From NCBI GenBank assembly GCA_965214615.1, contig OZ243952.1, positions 2,914,001 to 2,978,000 on the forward strand: a DNA stretch of 64,000 nt, given 5' to 3'. The notes beneath the pieces are model-generated. The model had not been told where the DNA came from and ran no database searches. It worked only from the letters and a program-made list of their open reading frames with translations. This stretch comes from CBDAUN01 sp965214615 (GTDB taxonomy: Bacteria > Pseudomonadota > Gammaproteobacteria > Arenicellales > JAJDZL01). The position numbers and the translations under genes are program-made. Positions 18,119 through 27,290 of this stretch are shown one piece after another (positions within the stretch are counted from its first letter, which is position 1; the number at the start of each line of letters is the position of its first letter).

Positions 18119-18564
18119 CGTAGGAAAGACTTGCTGAGTCTTATCTGCCAAGCCTCGTAATTTCATATAATCGTAAGTGCTTGCCGTTCAGGCGTGCATG
18201 GTTTCAAGCCATTGTCGCCCTACAACATCTTCATTTCTCCTTTTATAATTGGAATTTGTAGGATGGTGGTGCGCCGCGCCAACGGTCACCGCCGCTATAC
18301 GATAAATCAGTTTTCTAAGGGGACTGTAGAAATAGTCGGAAGATGGATGCGACTGCTCAGATGTTCGGCAAGGAAATTGCCGCGAAGCCGCTTAGTTCAA
18401 TTCAGGGTAGAAAACTCAAGGCATCGGGCAAATTCACTGAGATCGCATTGAATTCCAACCATTTATGAGCTATACGAATTTCAAATGCACCATAGGTCCT
18501 GCCAAATGAACGAAGTACACCCAACGAAATTGCCTCTTCCAATAAGAACGGGGGGAGGGGCAGA
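18119..18564. other. Gene-poor stretch upstream of the sulfoquinovose gene
   Basis: No gene I can support. It ends in a purine-rich ribosome-binding site (GGGGGGAGGGG) for the gene at 18565. A promoter for the two-gene epimerase operon probably lies here, but I cannot single it out. Confidence 0.4.
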
Positions 18565-19713
18565 ATGAAAATATTTGTACTAGGAGGCGATGGCTTCTGT
18601 GGATGGCCGGTTTCATTGCATCTTGCGCGCGCAGGTCACCTAGTGACAATCGTAGACAATTTATCAAGGCGAGCGCTAGACCTAAAATTGTCTTCGGGTT
18701 CGTTAACCGATATCGCACCAATAATGAAACGGATCGAAGTGGCTCGCGAGCATGTGGGTGAGATTGATTTCAAATATGTGGATGTAGCAACCGACCCAAG
18801 CGGGTTGCGGGAGCTTACTGCCGCGATTCGTCCTGACGTCATTGTCCACCTCGCTGAGCAACGCAGTGCGCCTTACTCTATGCTAGGCGACGCCGAGCGC
18901 CGTTATACCGTCAACAATAACATCACCGGTACCCATAACGTTCTTTCCGCTATCGTTGATGTGGACCCCGATATCGCGTTAGTGCATTTAGGCACAATGG
19001 GTGTATACGGGTACTCCAAGGCATTCGGTAAAATTCCGGAGGGATTTCTAAATGTCGAAATTACCCAAACTGGCAATTCAGTCGATATACTCTTTCCCGC
19101 TAATCCCGGCAGTATTTACCATATGACTAAGTGCCTCGATCAGTTGTTATTCCAGTTCTACTTCGAGAACTGGGGAATTAATATTACAGATTTGCATCAG
19201 GGCATTGTCTGGGGCATTGAAACTGAAGAGACACGATTGCATGCCACGCTAGTCAACCGTTTCGACTATGATGGCATCTACGGGACAGTGTTAAACCGTT
19301 TCATTAGCCAATCAGCAAACAGTCAACCGTTGACGATATACGGCACCGGCGGACAGTCGCGCGCCTTTATCCATATACAAGACACGGTCCATTGTGTTAG
19401 GCTTGCTATAGAGAGTGCCAAGATGAGTAGAGGCAACCGGGTTCGCATTTTAAATCAGGTGGCAGAGGTGCAATCTATCAAGGGGCTGGCTAAGATTCTG
19501 CGCGATATCTATGGAGCCAAGTTGAAGTTCATTGATAATCCGCGCAAGGAACCATCCGAAAATGAGTTGGAGGTCGCCAATACCGGTCTACTTTCTTTGG
19601 GTTTTGAACCGATTACCTTAACTAAGCGATTAATTGACGATGTGCGATTTGTTGCCGCGACGGCATCATCTAATTTCAATATTGACAACCTGCTAAATTC
19701 TCCGAAATGGTAG
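18565..19713 (+). CDS. sqdB: UDP-sulfoquinovose synthase homologue (SQD1/SqdB type)
   Basis: A 382-residue extended SDR enzyme. Family members convert UDP-glucose plus sulfite to UDP-sulfoquinovose using bound NAD. The N-terminal cofactor loop GGDGFCGWPVSLHLA matches the distinctive SQD1 GGDGYCGW motif. EQRSAPYSM near residue 95, LGTMGVYG with the catalytic threonine, and YHMTK as the YxxxK pair are all family-specific. DLHQGIVWGIETEETRLH and YGTGGQSRAFIHIQDTV complete the profile. The start is preceded by a strong purine-rich ribosome site. It overlaps the next epimerase gene by 7 bases. In this glycan locus the product probably supplies a sulfonated sugar for surface polysaccharide; sulfolipid synthesis is the alternative. 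Confidence 0.85.
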   Translation: MKIFVLGGDGFCGWPVSLHLARAGHLVTIVDNLSRRALDLKLSSGSLTDIAPIMKRIEVAREHVGEIDFKYVDVATDPSGLRELTAAIRPDVIVHLAEQRSAPYSMLGDAERRYTVNNNITGTHNVLSAIVDVDPDIALVHLGTMGVYGYSKAFGKIPEGFLNVEITQTGNSVDILFPANPGSIYHMTKCLDQLLFQFYFENWGINITDLHQGIVWGIETEETRLHATLVNRFDYDGIYGTVLNRFISQSANSQPLTIYGTGGQSRAFIHIQDTVHCVRLAIESAKMSRGNRVRILNQVAEVQSIKGLAKILRDIYGAKLKFIDNPRKEPSENELEVANTGLLSLGFEPITLTKRLIDDVRFVAATASSNFNIDNLLNSPKW

Positions 19714-20675
19714 GAACAAAACCGGAATCACCATTAGTTCTAATTGGTGGACTTGGGTTCATAGGACGTAACATCATTGAAGTTGCTCAATCCGTCCCGT
19801 TGCCTCGATCATTCAAAATTACTGCGGTGGACGATTTATCGAACGCAGCACCGGGACATAATACGTTACAGAACACACTCTGCATTGAGACTGATTACAA
19901 CGCATCGGAAGCGCATGAGGGACTTTCAAAGATAATGGGGTCACGAACGTTTGTTTTTCTTGCAGGTGAGACCCGTGTCGCAGAAAGTAAGGAACGGCCA
20001 CTCGATTTCATTGAAGCAAACATCACCAACCCGGCCCGTTTCGTAATGAACGTTGTACGAACCGGTGACCATTTCATCTTGGCTTCGACGGCAGGTGCAC
20101 TTTTTGATGGGTCATTTCCTATTCGTGCGGAATCAACCTACTGCCCAAAGAATTTTTACGGGGCATCGAAAGCCGCTGAAGAAATTATTTTAGAAAAACT
20201 TGTAGAACTTCGAGGCGCAAGTTTTTCGATCGTCCGAATGACAAATGTCTATGGTAAATTTTCCGAACGCAAAGTAAGTGCCGTCCACACTTTCATACGT
20301 GCTGCCATGGAGGGCGGCGAAGTGTTCATTAGCGGTGATGGGAATCAAACACGCGATTTCGTTTATGCTGGAGATGTCGCGCTAGGAATTCTGAAATTGG
20401 TGATTTTGAATCTTTCGGGGATGGAAACCAAAAAGGTAGTGCTTTTCGGTAGTGCAGTTAGCACATCTATTAATAACCTAGTCGCTGAAATAGAGGACGC
20501 GATAGGTTGCGCGTTGGCACATAAGTACATCGAAAATGCTGACTTATTAAACACGGAACCGCGAGATGTCATTGTCGATACGAGCGACATGGTGAAGGTT
20601 CTTGGCGATAAGGTCACACCACTATCCGATGGGCTATTGGCTTCTCAAGCGTATTACAGTAGCATGAGTGATTAG
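19707..20675 (+). CDS. NAD-dependent sugar epimerase/dehydratase
   Basis: A 322-residue extended SDR protein. VLIGGLGFIGRNIIEVA at the N-terminus is the NAD-binding GxxGxxG loop, and YGASKAAEE near residue 150 supplies the catalytic YxxxK. The serine/threonine of the triad is probably in ILASTAGALFDG. NQTRDFVYAGDVA is a typical C-terminal substrate-domain segment of UDP-glucose 4-epimerase-like enzymes. The start overlaps the end of the sulfoquinovose synthase gene by 7 bases, so the two are translationally coupled and probably act on the same nucleotide-sugar pool. The exact sugar is not clear. Confidence 0.8.
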   Translation: MVGTKPESPLVLIGGLGFIGRNIIEVAQSVPLPRSFKITAVDDLSNAAPGHNTLQNTLCIETDYNASEAHEGLSKIMGSRTFVFLAGETRVAESKERPLDFIEANITNPARFVMNVVRTGDHFILASTAGALFDGSFPIRAESTYCPKNFYGASKAAEEIILEKLVELRGASFSIVRMTNVYGKFSERKVSAVHTFIRAAMEGGEVFISGDGNQTRDFVYAGDVALGILKLVILNLSGMETKKVVLFGSAVSTSINNLVAEIEDAIGCALAHKYIENADLLNTEPRDVIVDTSDMVKVLGDKVTPLSDGLLASQAYYSSMSD

Positions 20676-20730
20676 TTTCACTGTATTGAGTTAACGCTCA
20701 CTGTCGCCCTACAGTATTTCAAGCGGTGAC

Positions 20731-21012
20731 GTGGCCGATACGCTGCGGATTGTGCTCGGTAGCGTTGCGGAAGGTTTTTCCACCACCTCATCGGTGTCTC
20801 ATCTGGCTAGGCAGTGGCAGGCGGAACGCGAACAGAAGAGACGGCGCACGATCACCGAGCCGATTGTGTATGTCTGGGCTGACAGGTTATATTGCGGTTT
20901 GCGAGCCGAGGATGCGAAGCTGTGTGCGCTGGTATTTATTAGCGTGGATGGACGTGGAAACAAGCGTTTACTGGCGATTGAACACGGGATGTGCGAATCC
21001 AATGAGAGCCCC
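20731..21012 (+). pseudogene. IS256-family transposase, 5'-side fragment
   Basis: ITEPIVYVWADRLYCGLRAE matches the first catalytic-aspartate region of mutator-type transposases, followed by LLAIEHGMCESNES. The break falls just before the expected SW-x-LLLDLK segment, which resumes at 26411. The N-terminal part of the gene is missing upstream. Confidence 0.75.
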
Positions 21013-21301
21013 TACAACTCGCAATAGCGGGTTACGCCATCACTCAAAGAACATGAAATGTTCGCAAGCGCTACCTCTTTGGCGGAGGCATTCAAAAGCA
21101 GGTATTGTTAGTTCGGTGCGCCGGACTGAAGGCCGTGCTAACAATGGTGACATAAGTCCCGTATGAGAGTCTGGTCCGCTCCGCGATCGGCGATCTTCAC
21201 TGGTGGCGCTTTTCGAGCGACCCCGTTTGTAAGAGTGATCAAAGACTTCCAGCGGAGTGTCCGGCGCGATTGATTCACTTTCGCGAACAGGGGTATTGTA
21301 C

Positions 21302-22265
21302 ATGAGCGCAAGGCGGAAAAAGACGTTGTCGGTGGTGTATCCGAACAGTGCGGGAATCAATGTGGCCAAGGATTTGCATGTCGTGGTATTGCCCGAGCAT
21401 GTCGGCAAGGATTCGACGTATGGCTAGTCAATCCGACCGGGCTGGCGCAACACAGGCACCCGCGGGTTCGCGCTGGCACCGAGGAGATTGCTGCGGCGCT
21501 GCTGGGCAACTGGCGTGAAGAGCATTTGTTTGCGCTGAACCAGGCGCTGGAGTGCTACCATCATTTTAATCGGCAGATCAAGGCGCTCGATGAGCAAATT
21601 GAAATTGCAGCGCTGCAAATGGCAGTTGCGCTTGACGATTCGCGTGCGCGCACGGTTGAAGATTTAGTCAATCCGGCGGGCGGGCGATGGCAGCAGGCCA
21701 TGCAGCTGTATTTGTGGAGATTTTCGGAGTAGACTTGACCGCGATTCCTGGAATAGGCATTGAGATCGTGCTTGTGCTGCTGTCGGAGTGCGGCTCGGAT
21801 TTTAGCGTTTTCCGAACATCGAAAAGTTTCTGTAGCTGGCTCGGGCTTTCACCTGGGACTAATATCAGTGGCGGCAAGCGGTTGTCGGGGGCAAAGTCGC
21901 GCGGCATGCAAAACGCTGGGCAGGCACTGCGTGTCGGTGCCATGACGCTTCGACGCGATTCAAGCGCCTTGGGTGACGCCCACCGCCGGCGATGCTTTCG
22001 CATGGACAGCCGAAAGGCGATCAAGGCGACGGCGCATCAGCTTGCGCGGCTGATCTATGCCATGGTGACCATGGGTGATGAGTATCAGCCCGAAAGCAGC
22101 GAAGCGCTTGGCAAACGTCTCAGGGATCAGCAGATCAAGCGTCTGGCGAAGCAGGCGGAGCGCCTTGGCTTCACAATTGCCTCAGAGACAGAGACATCGG
22201 AAATGATTCTGAATCAATTAGTTGTGTCGGAGGTTGCGCTTACGGACACTTCATGTTTTTTGTAA
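21302..22265 (+). pseudogene. IS1111/IS110-type transposase, frameshifted
   Basis: The start at 21302 reads VVYPNSAGINVAKDLHVVV, the family's N-terminal DEDD-domain opening, but stops after about 41 codons at 21425. Another frame continues LLGNWREEHLFALNQAL, and a third from about 21687 carries the transposase_20 domain (AIPGIGIEIVLVLLSECG, FCSWLGLSPGTNISGGK, KATAHQLARLIYAM). At least two frame disruptions and an internal loss make it non-functional. Confidence 0.8.
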
Positions 22266-22311
22266 GCCCCGAACCCGGCCGTCGGCCGCGTGAGTATTCG
22301 CAACGTTAATG

Positions 22312-23888
22312 AGTCGCTCCTGAATAAAACGATATTTTGTCGATTTTCGAGCCGATGAATGTCAAGTTGTCGCCATCTGAGACGGTCTTACGCAGCGTTC
22401 AACGCACCAAGACCGTAATTGGCACCTGAAAGCCACCGTTTTTGGTGAATAATCCACCGAAAAACTGAGCGACAAAAAAAACGGACACACCTGTCCCTGA
22501 AACGTTTCAGGATCAAGCGCAGATTGTGTCCCGCACAGCTGAGCAGCACATTGATGCTGTCGCCTTCAGTGCCTTTCAGATGGTTGCGTCCCAGCCAGCC
22601 ATCATGTTTCAGATGACTCATGATCGGCTCAATCGCCTGGCGGCGTTTCAGACATCTGCGGATGCGTGCCGTCACCCCGCGCTTTTGTCCCGAGATGTAA
22701 ACCGCACTGTCGGTTTCATAATGACCGCGATACCCGCGATCCACAAACACCTCCTCAATGCGCTGTCCAATGAGCACACGTACCTGGTCCAAGGCTTGTT
22801 TCAAGGTGTGACCCTCATACGGGTTGCCCGGCAACGCCAGGCCACCGACCACGAAGTTGCTGCGGTTGGTCACCGCGATGGAGGCCTTGACCCCAAACTC
22901 GTAGCGCTTGTGCGCCTTACCCTTGCTGATGCACTCCACCTCCGGTGCATGGAGACTGTAAAGCTTGTTGGAACTGTCCTTTTTTTGTGCCAGCAAGCGT
23001 CTGGCCAGACCCAGTTCATCGGCAAACACCGACTGCAACTGTGCATCGGTGGCAATCTTGCGTTCAATGTCGCGCACCACCCGGCCAAGATATGTGTGCA
23101 GCTTGCGAATCTGGCGACGCATTCGCTTGTATTGCCGGGCATGGGCATAACGGTTGGCCTGAAACAAATGCCTTGGACCGAAACGCGCATCACTTTGACG
23201 CCACTGCACACCGTGTTGATGACACAGTCGCACCAAGCGTTGACGGGAACGATTCAGCAACTTAGTGTCGGTCGGAAAACTCACCGCTTTTTCCTGCACC
23301 GTGGTGTCCACTGTCACCCGCTTTAAATGCGACTCTCGAACCGCACCGCTTGAAACTCCGGCTGCAATCGTCTGTTGCAACAGCCATTGACAGCCTTGTT
23401 CCCCAATACGCTGACGATAACGCGTCAAAGAACTCGGGTCAATCGGCCATTGGGTTTGAAAATAACTCTCACCACAAAAGTACTGCCAGTACGGATTCTC
23501 CAGCCAACGCTCCACCAACAGTTCATCAGACATCTGATAGACGTGTTTTAAATACAGCAAACCCACCATCAGTCGGGTGGGTTTTCCAGGACAGCCTTTG
23601 TCGGCATGATACAACTGACCGAAACGCGCATCGAACACGTGCCAGTCGATCAAAGCCGACAGGCGCACCAACTCATGGGCCATGTTGATCTGGTTGTCAA
23701 GGCGGTTGCGGAACAGTTCAGCCTGATCTTGATCTTGGGGTGGTTGAGGCTTCATTTTTACCCTTCAAATTGCCAGATAATGATGCTCAATTATACCATT
23801 TCTGGCAATTACAGAACAAACAAAATAGCAACATTATTCATTATTAACAATGATATATCACTGAATTATTGTTTATTCAGGGACGACT
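22312..23888 (-). mobile_element. IS5-family element inside the IS21 left end
   Basis: Imperfect terminal repeats AGTCGCTCCTGAATAAA and TTTATTCAGGGACGACT bound 1577 bases, flanked by the direct repeat AATG (22308-22311 and 23889-23892). Removing it reconstructs a continuous IS21 terminus resembling the opposite end. Confidence 0.85.
22388..23755 (-). CDS. IS5-family transposase
   Basis: A 455-residue DDE transposase that appears intact. The N-terminal DUF772-type domain includes GKPTRLMVGLLYLKHVYQMS and SSLTRYRQRIGEQG. Catalytic residues are Asp in RVTVDTTVQEKAV near residue 158, Asp in EEVFVDRGYRGHYE near 345, and Glu in QAIEPIMSHLKHDGWLGRN near 385. It reads toward the left end of the element. 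Because it is uninterrupted and flanked by a clean duplication, it is probably the youngest insertion in the nest. Confidence 0.9.
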   Translation of the reverse strand: MKPQPPQDQDQAELFRNRLDNQINMAHELVRLSALIDWHVFDARFGQLYHADKGCPGKPTRLMVGLLYLKHVYQMSDELLVERWLENPYWQYFCGESYFQTQWPIDPSSLTRYRQRIGEQGCQWLLQQTIAAGVSSGAVRESHLKRVTVDTTVQEKAVSFPTDTKLLNRSRQRLVRLCHQHGVQWRQSDARFGPRHLFQANRYAHARQYKRMRRQIRKLHTYLGRVVRDIERKIATDAQLQSVFADELGLARRLLAQKKDSSNKLYSLHAPEVECISKGKAHKRYEFGVKASIAVTNRSNFVVGGLALPGNPYEGHTLKQALDQVRVLIGQRIEEVFVDRGYRGHYETDSAVYISGQKRGVTARIRRCLKRRQAIEPIMSHLKHDGWLGRNHLKGTEGDSINVLLSCAGHNLRLILKRFRDRCVRFFCRSVFRWIIHQKRWLSGANYGLGALNAA

Positions 23889-24033
23889 AATGAACAGAGT
23901 TTCGCAAGTAAATGAACACTGTTTCGCACGGTTATTGAACAACGATTCGCAAGTAAATGAACACGTAAAATCTTAGCCTTTTGAGGCACGTTTTTCCAGC
24001 GTAATTTGAAATCTCACTGCATCGAGGTTTCAA

Positions 24034-25200
24034 TTGTGGTTGTTTAGATCACGATTGAAAGATGAGGTGAGCAAATTGGCCAGACCCAGGATTACCATGG
24101 AAAAACATATAGAGATTCTCCGCCTGAAATACGATTGCGGCTTGGCACATCGAACGATTCACGATGCGCTGGGCGTAAGCATTGGAACCATCTGCAATGT
24201 GCTTAAACGCGCGCGTGCGGCGGGCATTGGCTGGCCGTTGCCGGCCGGGATCGATGCGCACCGGCTGCGCGCGGTTCTGTATCCGGTGCCCGACAATTTG
24301 CGCAGCGCGGTAACCAGGTCGTGCCGCTACGACCCGCAGATGAACCGTCAATTCGTGCAATGGGCGCATCACTACTCGGTGTGCATCATGCCTGCCAGAG
24401 TGCGAAAGCCACAGGATAAATCGATTGCTGAAATCGCCGTCAATTTGGTTCAGATGAAAGTTCTTGCGCCGCTTCGAAAGGTTCAGTTTCATTCGCTTGG
24501 CGAGCTTAATGCCAAGATTGCACCGTTGCTTGATCAGGCCAACAACCGGCCTTTCCAAAAGCGCGCAGGCTCAAGAGCACAGGTGTTTGAAACCCTGGAC
24601 CGCCCGGCACTGAAATCGCTGCCCCTGATCCGCTATCAGCTCGTCGACAGCCACCTGGCGAAAGTGGGGTTCGATTATCACATCTATCATCAAAAGCACT
24701 GGTACTCGGTGCCGTATCAGTTCGTCGGCAAAACCGTTGAAGTCCAGGACTGTGCCCATACCGTACGTATCAGCTACGGCCAGGACCTGATTGCAATGCA
24801 TCTGAAAGCCCAGCACCGCCATCCGAACCAAACCACCGATCTAAAGCACATGCCACAAGCCCATCAGCACATCGGCAACTGGACACCGGGTCGGCTGCTT
24901 GGCTGGGCGGCGCGCATCGGCAGCGACTGTCATATCTGGGTGCAAGCCCAGCTCGAGCGTGCCGAACACTTCCATAAAGTCAGTCGCCTGTGCATCGGGG
25001 TACTGTCGTTGTCAAAAAAATTCGGCAAGCCAAGTTTGAACCGCGCCTGCCGGATTGCCAATGAACAGCACATCGAGCGTCTTGGGTTGATCAAAACGAT
25101 TGTGACAAACGATTTGAACCGTCGCACCGACACCAGACAACTGACTTTGAACCTGCCGCAGGATCATGCCAATGTCCGCGGCCCCAGGCATTTTAAATGA
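24034..25200 (+). CDS. istA: IstA transposase with internal deletion (IS21)
   Basis: The N-terminal helix-turn-helix is visible (HRTIHDALGVSIGTICNVLKR near residue 40), and the C-terminal half from VPDNLRSAVTRSCRYDP onward is standard IstA. Normal IstA is about 500 residues; this frame has 388. The junction AVLYP-VPDNLR near residue 92 shows that roughly 110-120 residues are missing in frame, including the DYAGDT-type segment with the first catalytic aspartate of the integrase core. The protein should therefore be catalytically dead. The start could be TTG 24034, GTG 24067 or ATG 24097. istB follows 16 bases downstream. Confidence 0.8.
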   Translation: MWLFRSRLKDEVSKLARPRITMEKHIEILRLKYDCGLAHRTIHDALGVSIGTICNVLKRARAAGIGWPLPAGIDAHRLRAVLYPVPDNLRSAVTRSCRYDPQMNRQFVQWAHHYSVCIMPARVRKPQDKSIAEIAVNLVQMKVLAPLRKVQFHSLGELNAKIAPLLDQANNRPFQKRAGSRAQVFETLDRPALKSLPLIRYQLVDSHLAKVGFDYHIYHQKHWYSVPYQFVGKTVEVQDCAHTVRISYGQDLIAMHLKAQHRHPNQTTDLKHMPQAHQHIGNWTPGRLLGWAARIGSDCHIWVQAQLERAEHFHKVSRLCIGVLSLSKKFGKPSLNRACRIANEQHIERLGLIKTIVTNDLNRRTDTRQLTLNLPQDHANVRGPRHFK

Positions 25201-25216
25201 TTCAGGAGATCCAACC

Positions 25217-25987
25217 ATGACCACCACCGATACCAACCTGCGTAAACTTCGACTCAGTTCCATGGCCGCCGCGCTTGAACATCAGCTCGAACAACCTGGA
25301 ACCTATTATGAGTTGAGCTTTACCGAACGTCTGGACCTGCTCCTTGACCACGAACTGCAAAACCGAAAGGCACGCCGCCACCGACGACTGATTCGGGCTG
25401 CCGAGTTTCGTCTCAGTGCGTCGCTCAACCAAATCGACTACGCCGGTCAAAGAAATCTAAATCGCCGCCAGATTGCTGATCTGGGCCAGTGCAACTGGAT
25501 TAACCAGGCCCACAACCTGTTGATCTGCGGGGCCACCGGATCTGGCAAGAGCTTTGTTGCCACCGCACTTGGGCAGGCCGCATGTCGACTGGATCACAAA
25601 GTGCGCTACGCCCGGGTGACCACCTTGATGAGTGCGATCGAACAGTCCAAAGCGCTGGGCAGCTATCCGAAACTGTATGAACAACTCGCCACGGTCGCAT
25701 TATTGATTATTGACGACTTTGGCGTGCAACCGCTCACCGACACGCAACGCTATGAACTGTTAGAGTTGATGGACCGTCGATATCTGCGTTATTCCACCAT
25801 GGTGGTCAGTCAGTTGCCGACCACCGAATGGCATGCGGCAATCGGTGATGCGACGTTGGCCGATGCCATCTTAGACCGGTTGATGCATAATGCGCATCGC
25901 ATCGAGCTCAAAGGCGAGTCGATGAGAAAAAGAAACACCGTGCATGAATCACCGGGGGCACCACCGAACACCGAGCCGTATGAATAA
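25217..25987 (+). CDS. istB: IstB ATPase (IS21)
   Basis: A 256-residue AAA+ helper of IS21 transposition that assembles on target DNA and activates IstA. Walker A is ICGATGSGKSF near residue 105; Walker B is LLIIDDFGV near 165; SQLPTTEWHAAIGD is sensor I, and the IELKGESMRK tail is typical. The ATG at 25217 is preferred because CAGGAGAT precedes it. The gene is complete, but its partner istA is internally deleted. A fragment identical in sequence lies at 9591-10111. Confidence 0.9.
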   Translation: MTTTDTNLRKLRLSSMAAALEHQLEQPGTYYELSFTERLDLLLDHELQNRKARRHRRLIRAAEFRLSASLNQIDYAGQRNLNRRQIADLGQCNWINQAHNLLICGATGSGKSFVATALGQAACRLDHKVRYARVTTLMSAIEQSKALGSYPKLYEQLATVALLIIDDFGVQPLTDTQRYELLELMDRRYLRYSTMVVSQLPTTEWHAAIGDATLADAILDRLMHNAHRIELKGESMRKRNTVHESPGAPPNTEPYE

Positions 25988-26410
25988 GTCTATCAATAAC
26001 ACCCTGCCAGAAGTGCCTTGCAGGGCACTTGCCTACGGGTTTTTGAACAAAGTGAGTTCACACACTGATGCACACTCGATAGCCATTGAACGGTATACTC
26101 AACTTGACGACCGGAGGTGAAAGTCATTCAATCTAGATAGAATAAAGCTGGAAAAACGTCGCTAGACCGAGGCTTTGTAAGCCGTGTTCACCGGGTTGCG
26201 AAATCGCACCCACTAACCACCGAAATGTAACAAAATCTTGCGCGAGAAAGCGTTTTGTTCATTTACTTGCGAATCGTGCTCACTTTCATGCGAATACACA
26301 GCCGCGAAACAATCACCTAATGAACATGGATTGTCCGGCTAAAATGCAAATTTGACAATAAATTCTAGCGTCTAGCAATATCAATGAGTTAGAGGTTTGT
26401 TCTTTGAGAG

Positions 26411-27015
26411 AGGTGGAAATCGATGTTGCTGGATTTGAAGACCAGGGGTATGGGTGCGCCGAAGCTGGCGGTCGGAGACGGCGCGATGGGATTTTGGTCA
26501 GCCTTGGACGAGGTGTTTCCTGAGACCCGTCATCAGTGCTGCTGGGTTGACAAGAGCTCGAATGTGCTCAACTAGTTGCCGAAGATATTGCATGGGCAGG
26601 CGAAAAAGGATATGCATCAGATTTGGATGGCACCGACACGCGAGGCGGCCGACGAGGCATTTGATCGGTTTGTGCAGACCTACCGGACAAGTATCCGAAG
26701 GTGGTCGAGATTCTGATCAAGGATCGTGACGAGTTGCTGGCGTTTTATGATTTTCCGGCCGTGCATTGGCAGAGTCTTCGCACGACGAATCCGATTGAGT
26801 CAACGTTTGAGACGATCCGTCATCAGACCAGGCGATCGAAGGGTTGTCTGACCCGTACGACGATGCTGAACATGATGTATAAGTTGGGGCAATGTGCGCA
26901 GAGAAATTGGAGACGGCTACGCGGCTTCAATGCGCTCGGCGAAGTGATCCGAGGAGTCAAAATTAATAACGGGAATGATGTGATAAAACAGGAAACCGAC
27001 CAGGTGGCTGCTTAA
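26411..27015 (+). pseudogene. IS256-family transposase, 3'-side fragment
   Basis: The reading begins RWKSMLLDLKTRGMGAPKLA and continues through GDGAMGFWSALDEVFPETRH with the second catalytic aspartate. An in-frame TAG interrupts after CWVDKSSNVLN, and a frameshift near 26690 precedes the intact C-terminus with FPAVHWQSLRTTNPIESTFE (catalytic glutamate) and CAQRNWRRLRG. This is the continuation of the fragment at 20731-21012. Confidence 0.8.
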
Positions 27016-27290
27016 TGACGCATCCCGCTCACGCACTGCATTTGGAATAACTCAAAGTTGGGAGGATAAAATTTTATAATACTAGCACTAAGGTGAGTTC
27101 TTTAGTTGAAACTTCTACAGCGCACTTTCATCCGAAGTTTAAAGAGAGAAGCATGCAAACGCACCACTAGCAAGGTTTCTCTCAATTCGAGTGGAGAACG
27201 GTTCTACTGAAACTGGTCTTACTTTTCAGGTAGTAAAGGAATGTCCAATTTCACTCAACCACAAATTTGAAAACACCAATTGCCGTAATC
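27016..27290. other. Intergenic region before the GT2 gene
   Basis: AT-rich, with no gene seen. It includes the probable right margin of the IS256 remnant, but no terminal repeat could be defined. Confidence 0.35.

Larger units (their letters stand above)
22291..26300 (+). mobile_element. IS21-family element interrupted by an IS5-type element
   Basis: Left tip TGAGTATTCGCAACG at 22291; right tip is the complement of TGTGTATTCGCATG ending at 26300. A 6-bp direct repeat GCCGCG flanks both (22285-22290 and 26301-26306). Sub-terminal repeats of the TTCGCAAGTAAATGAACA type occur at both ends. It carries istA (internally deleted) and istB. Without the inserted IS5-type element and its duplicated target it is about 2.4 kb. 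Confidence 0.9.
21013..26410 (+). mobile_element. IS1111/IS110-family element inserted in IS256, itself interrupted
   Basis: Left part about 21013-22290, right part about 26301-26410. CTCAAAGAAC at 21043 and GTTCTTTGAG at 26399 form an inverted pair near the two ends. Joining the IS256 sequence at GAG|AGG restores its reading frame (NE-RWKSMLLDLK) without a target duplication, which suits the IS110 group. Exact ends are approximate. Confidence 0.6.
20731..27015 (+). mobile_element. IS256-family remnant interrupted by nested insertions
   Basis: The 5' transposase fragment (20731-21012) and 3' fragment (26411-27015) are two parts of one IS256-type gene, separated by an IS1111/IS110-type element that itself contains IS21 and IS5 insertions. 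The IS256 copy also lacks its first roughly 100 codons. Confidence 0.75.

Noticed and set aside
22526..23326. A 266-codon plus-strand frame
   Set aside because: It is a shadow of the IS5-family transposase on the minus strand.
23870..23880. TGTTTATTCAG considered as the left tip of the IS21 element
   Set aside because: It belongs to the IS5-type terminal repeat; the true IS21 tip is at 22291, as shown by the 6-bp GCCGCG duplication and reconstruction across the IS5-type insertion.
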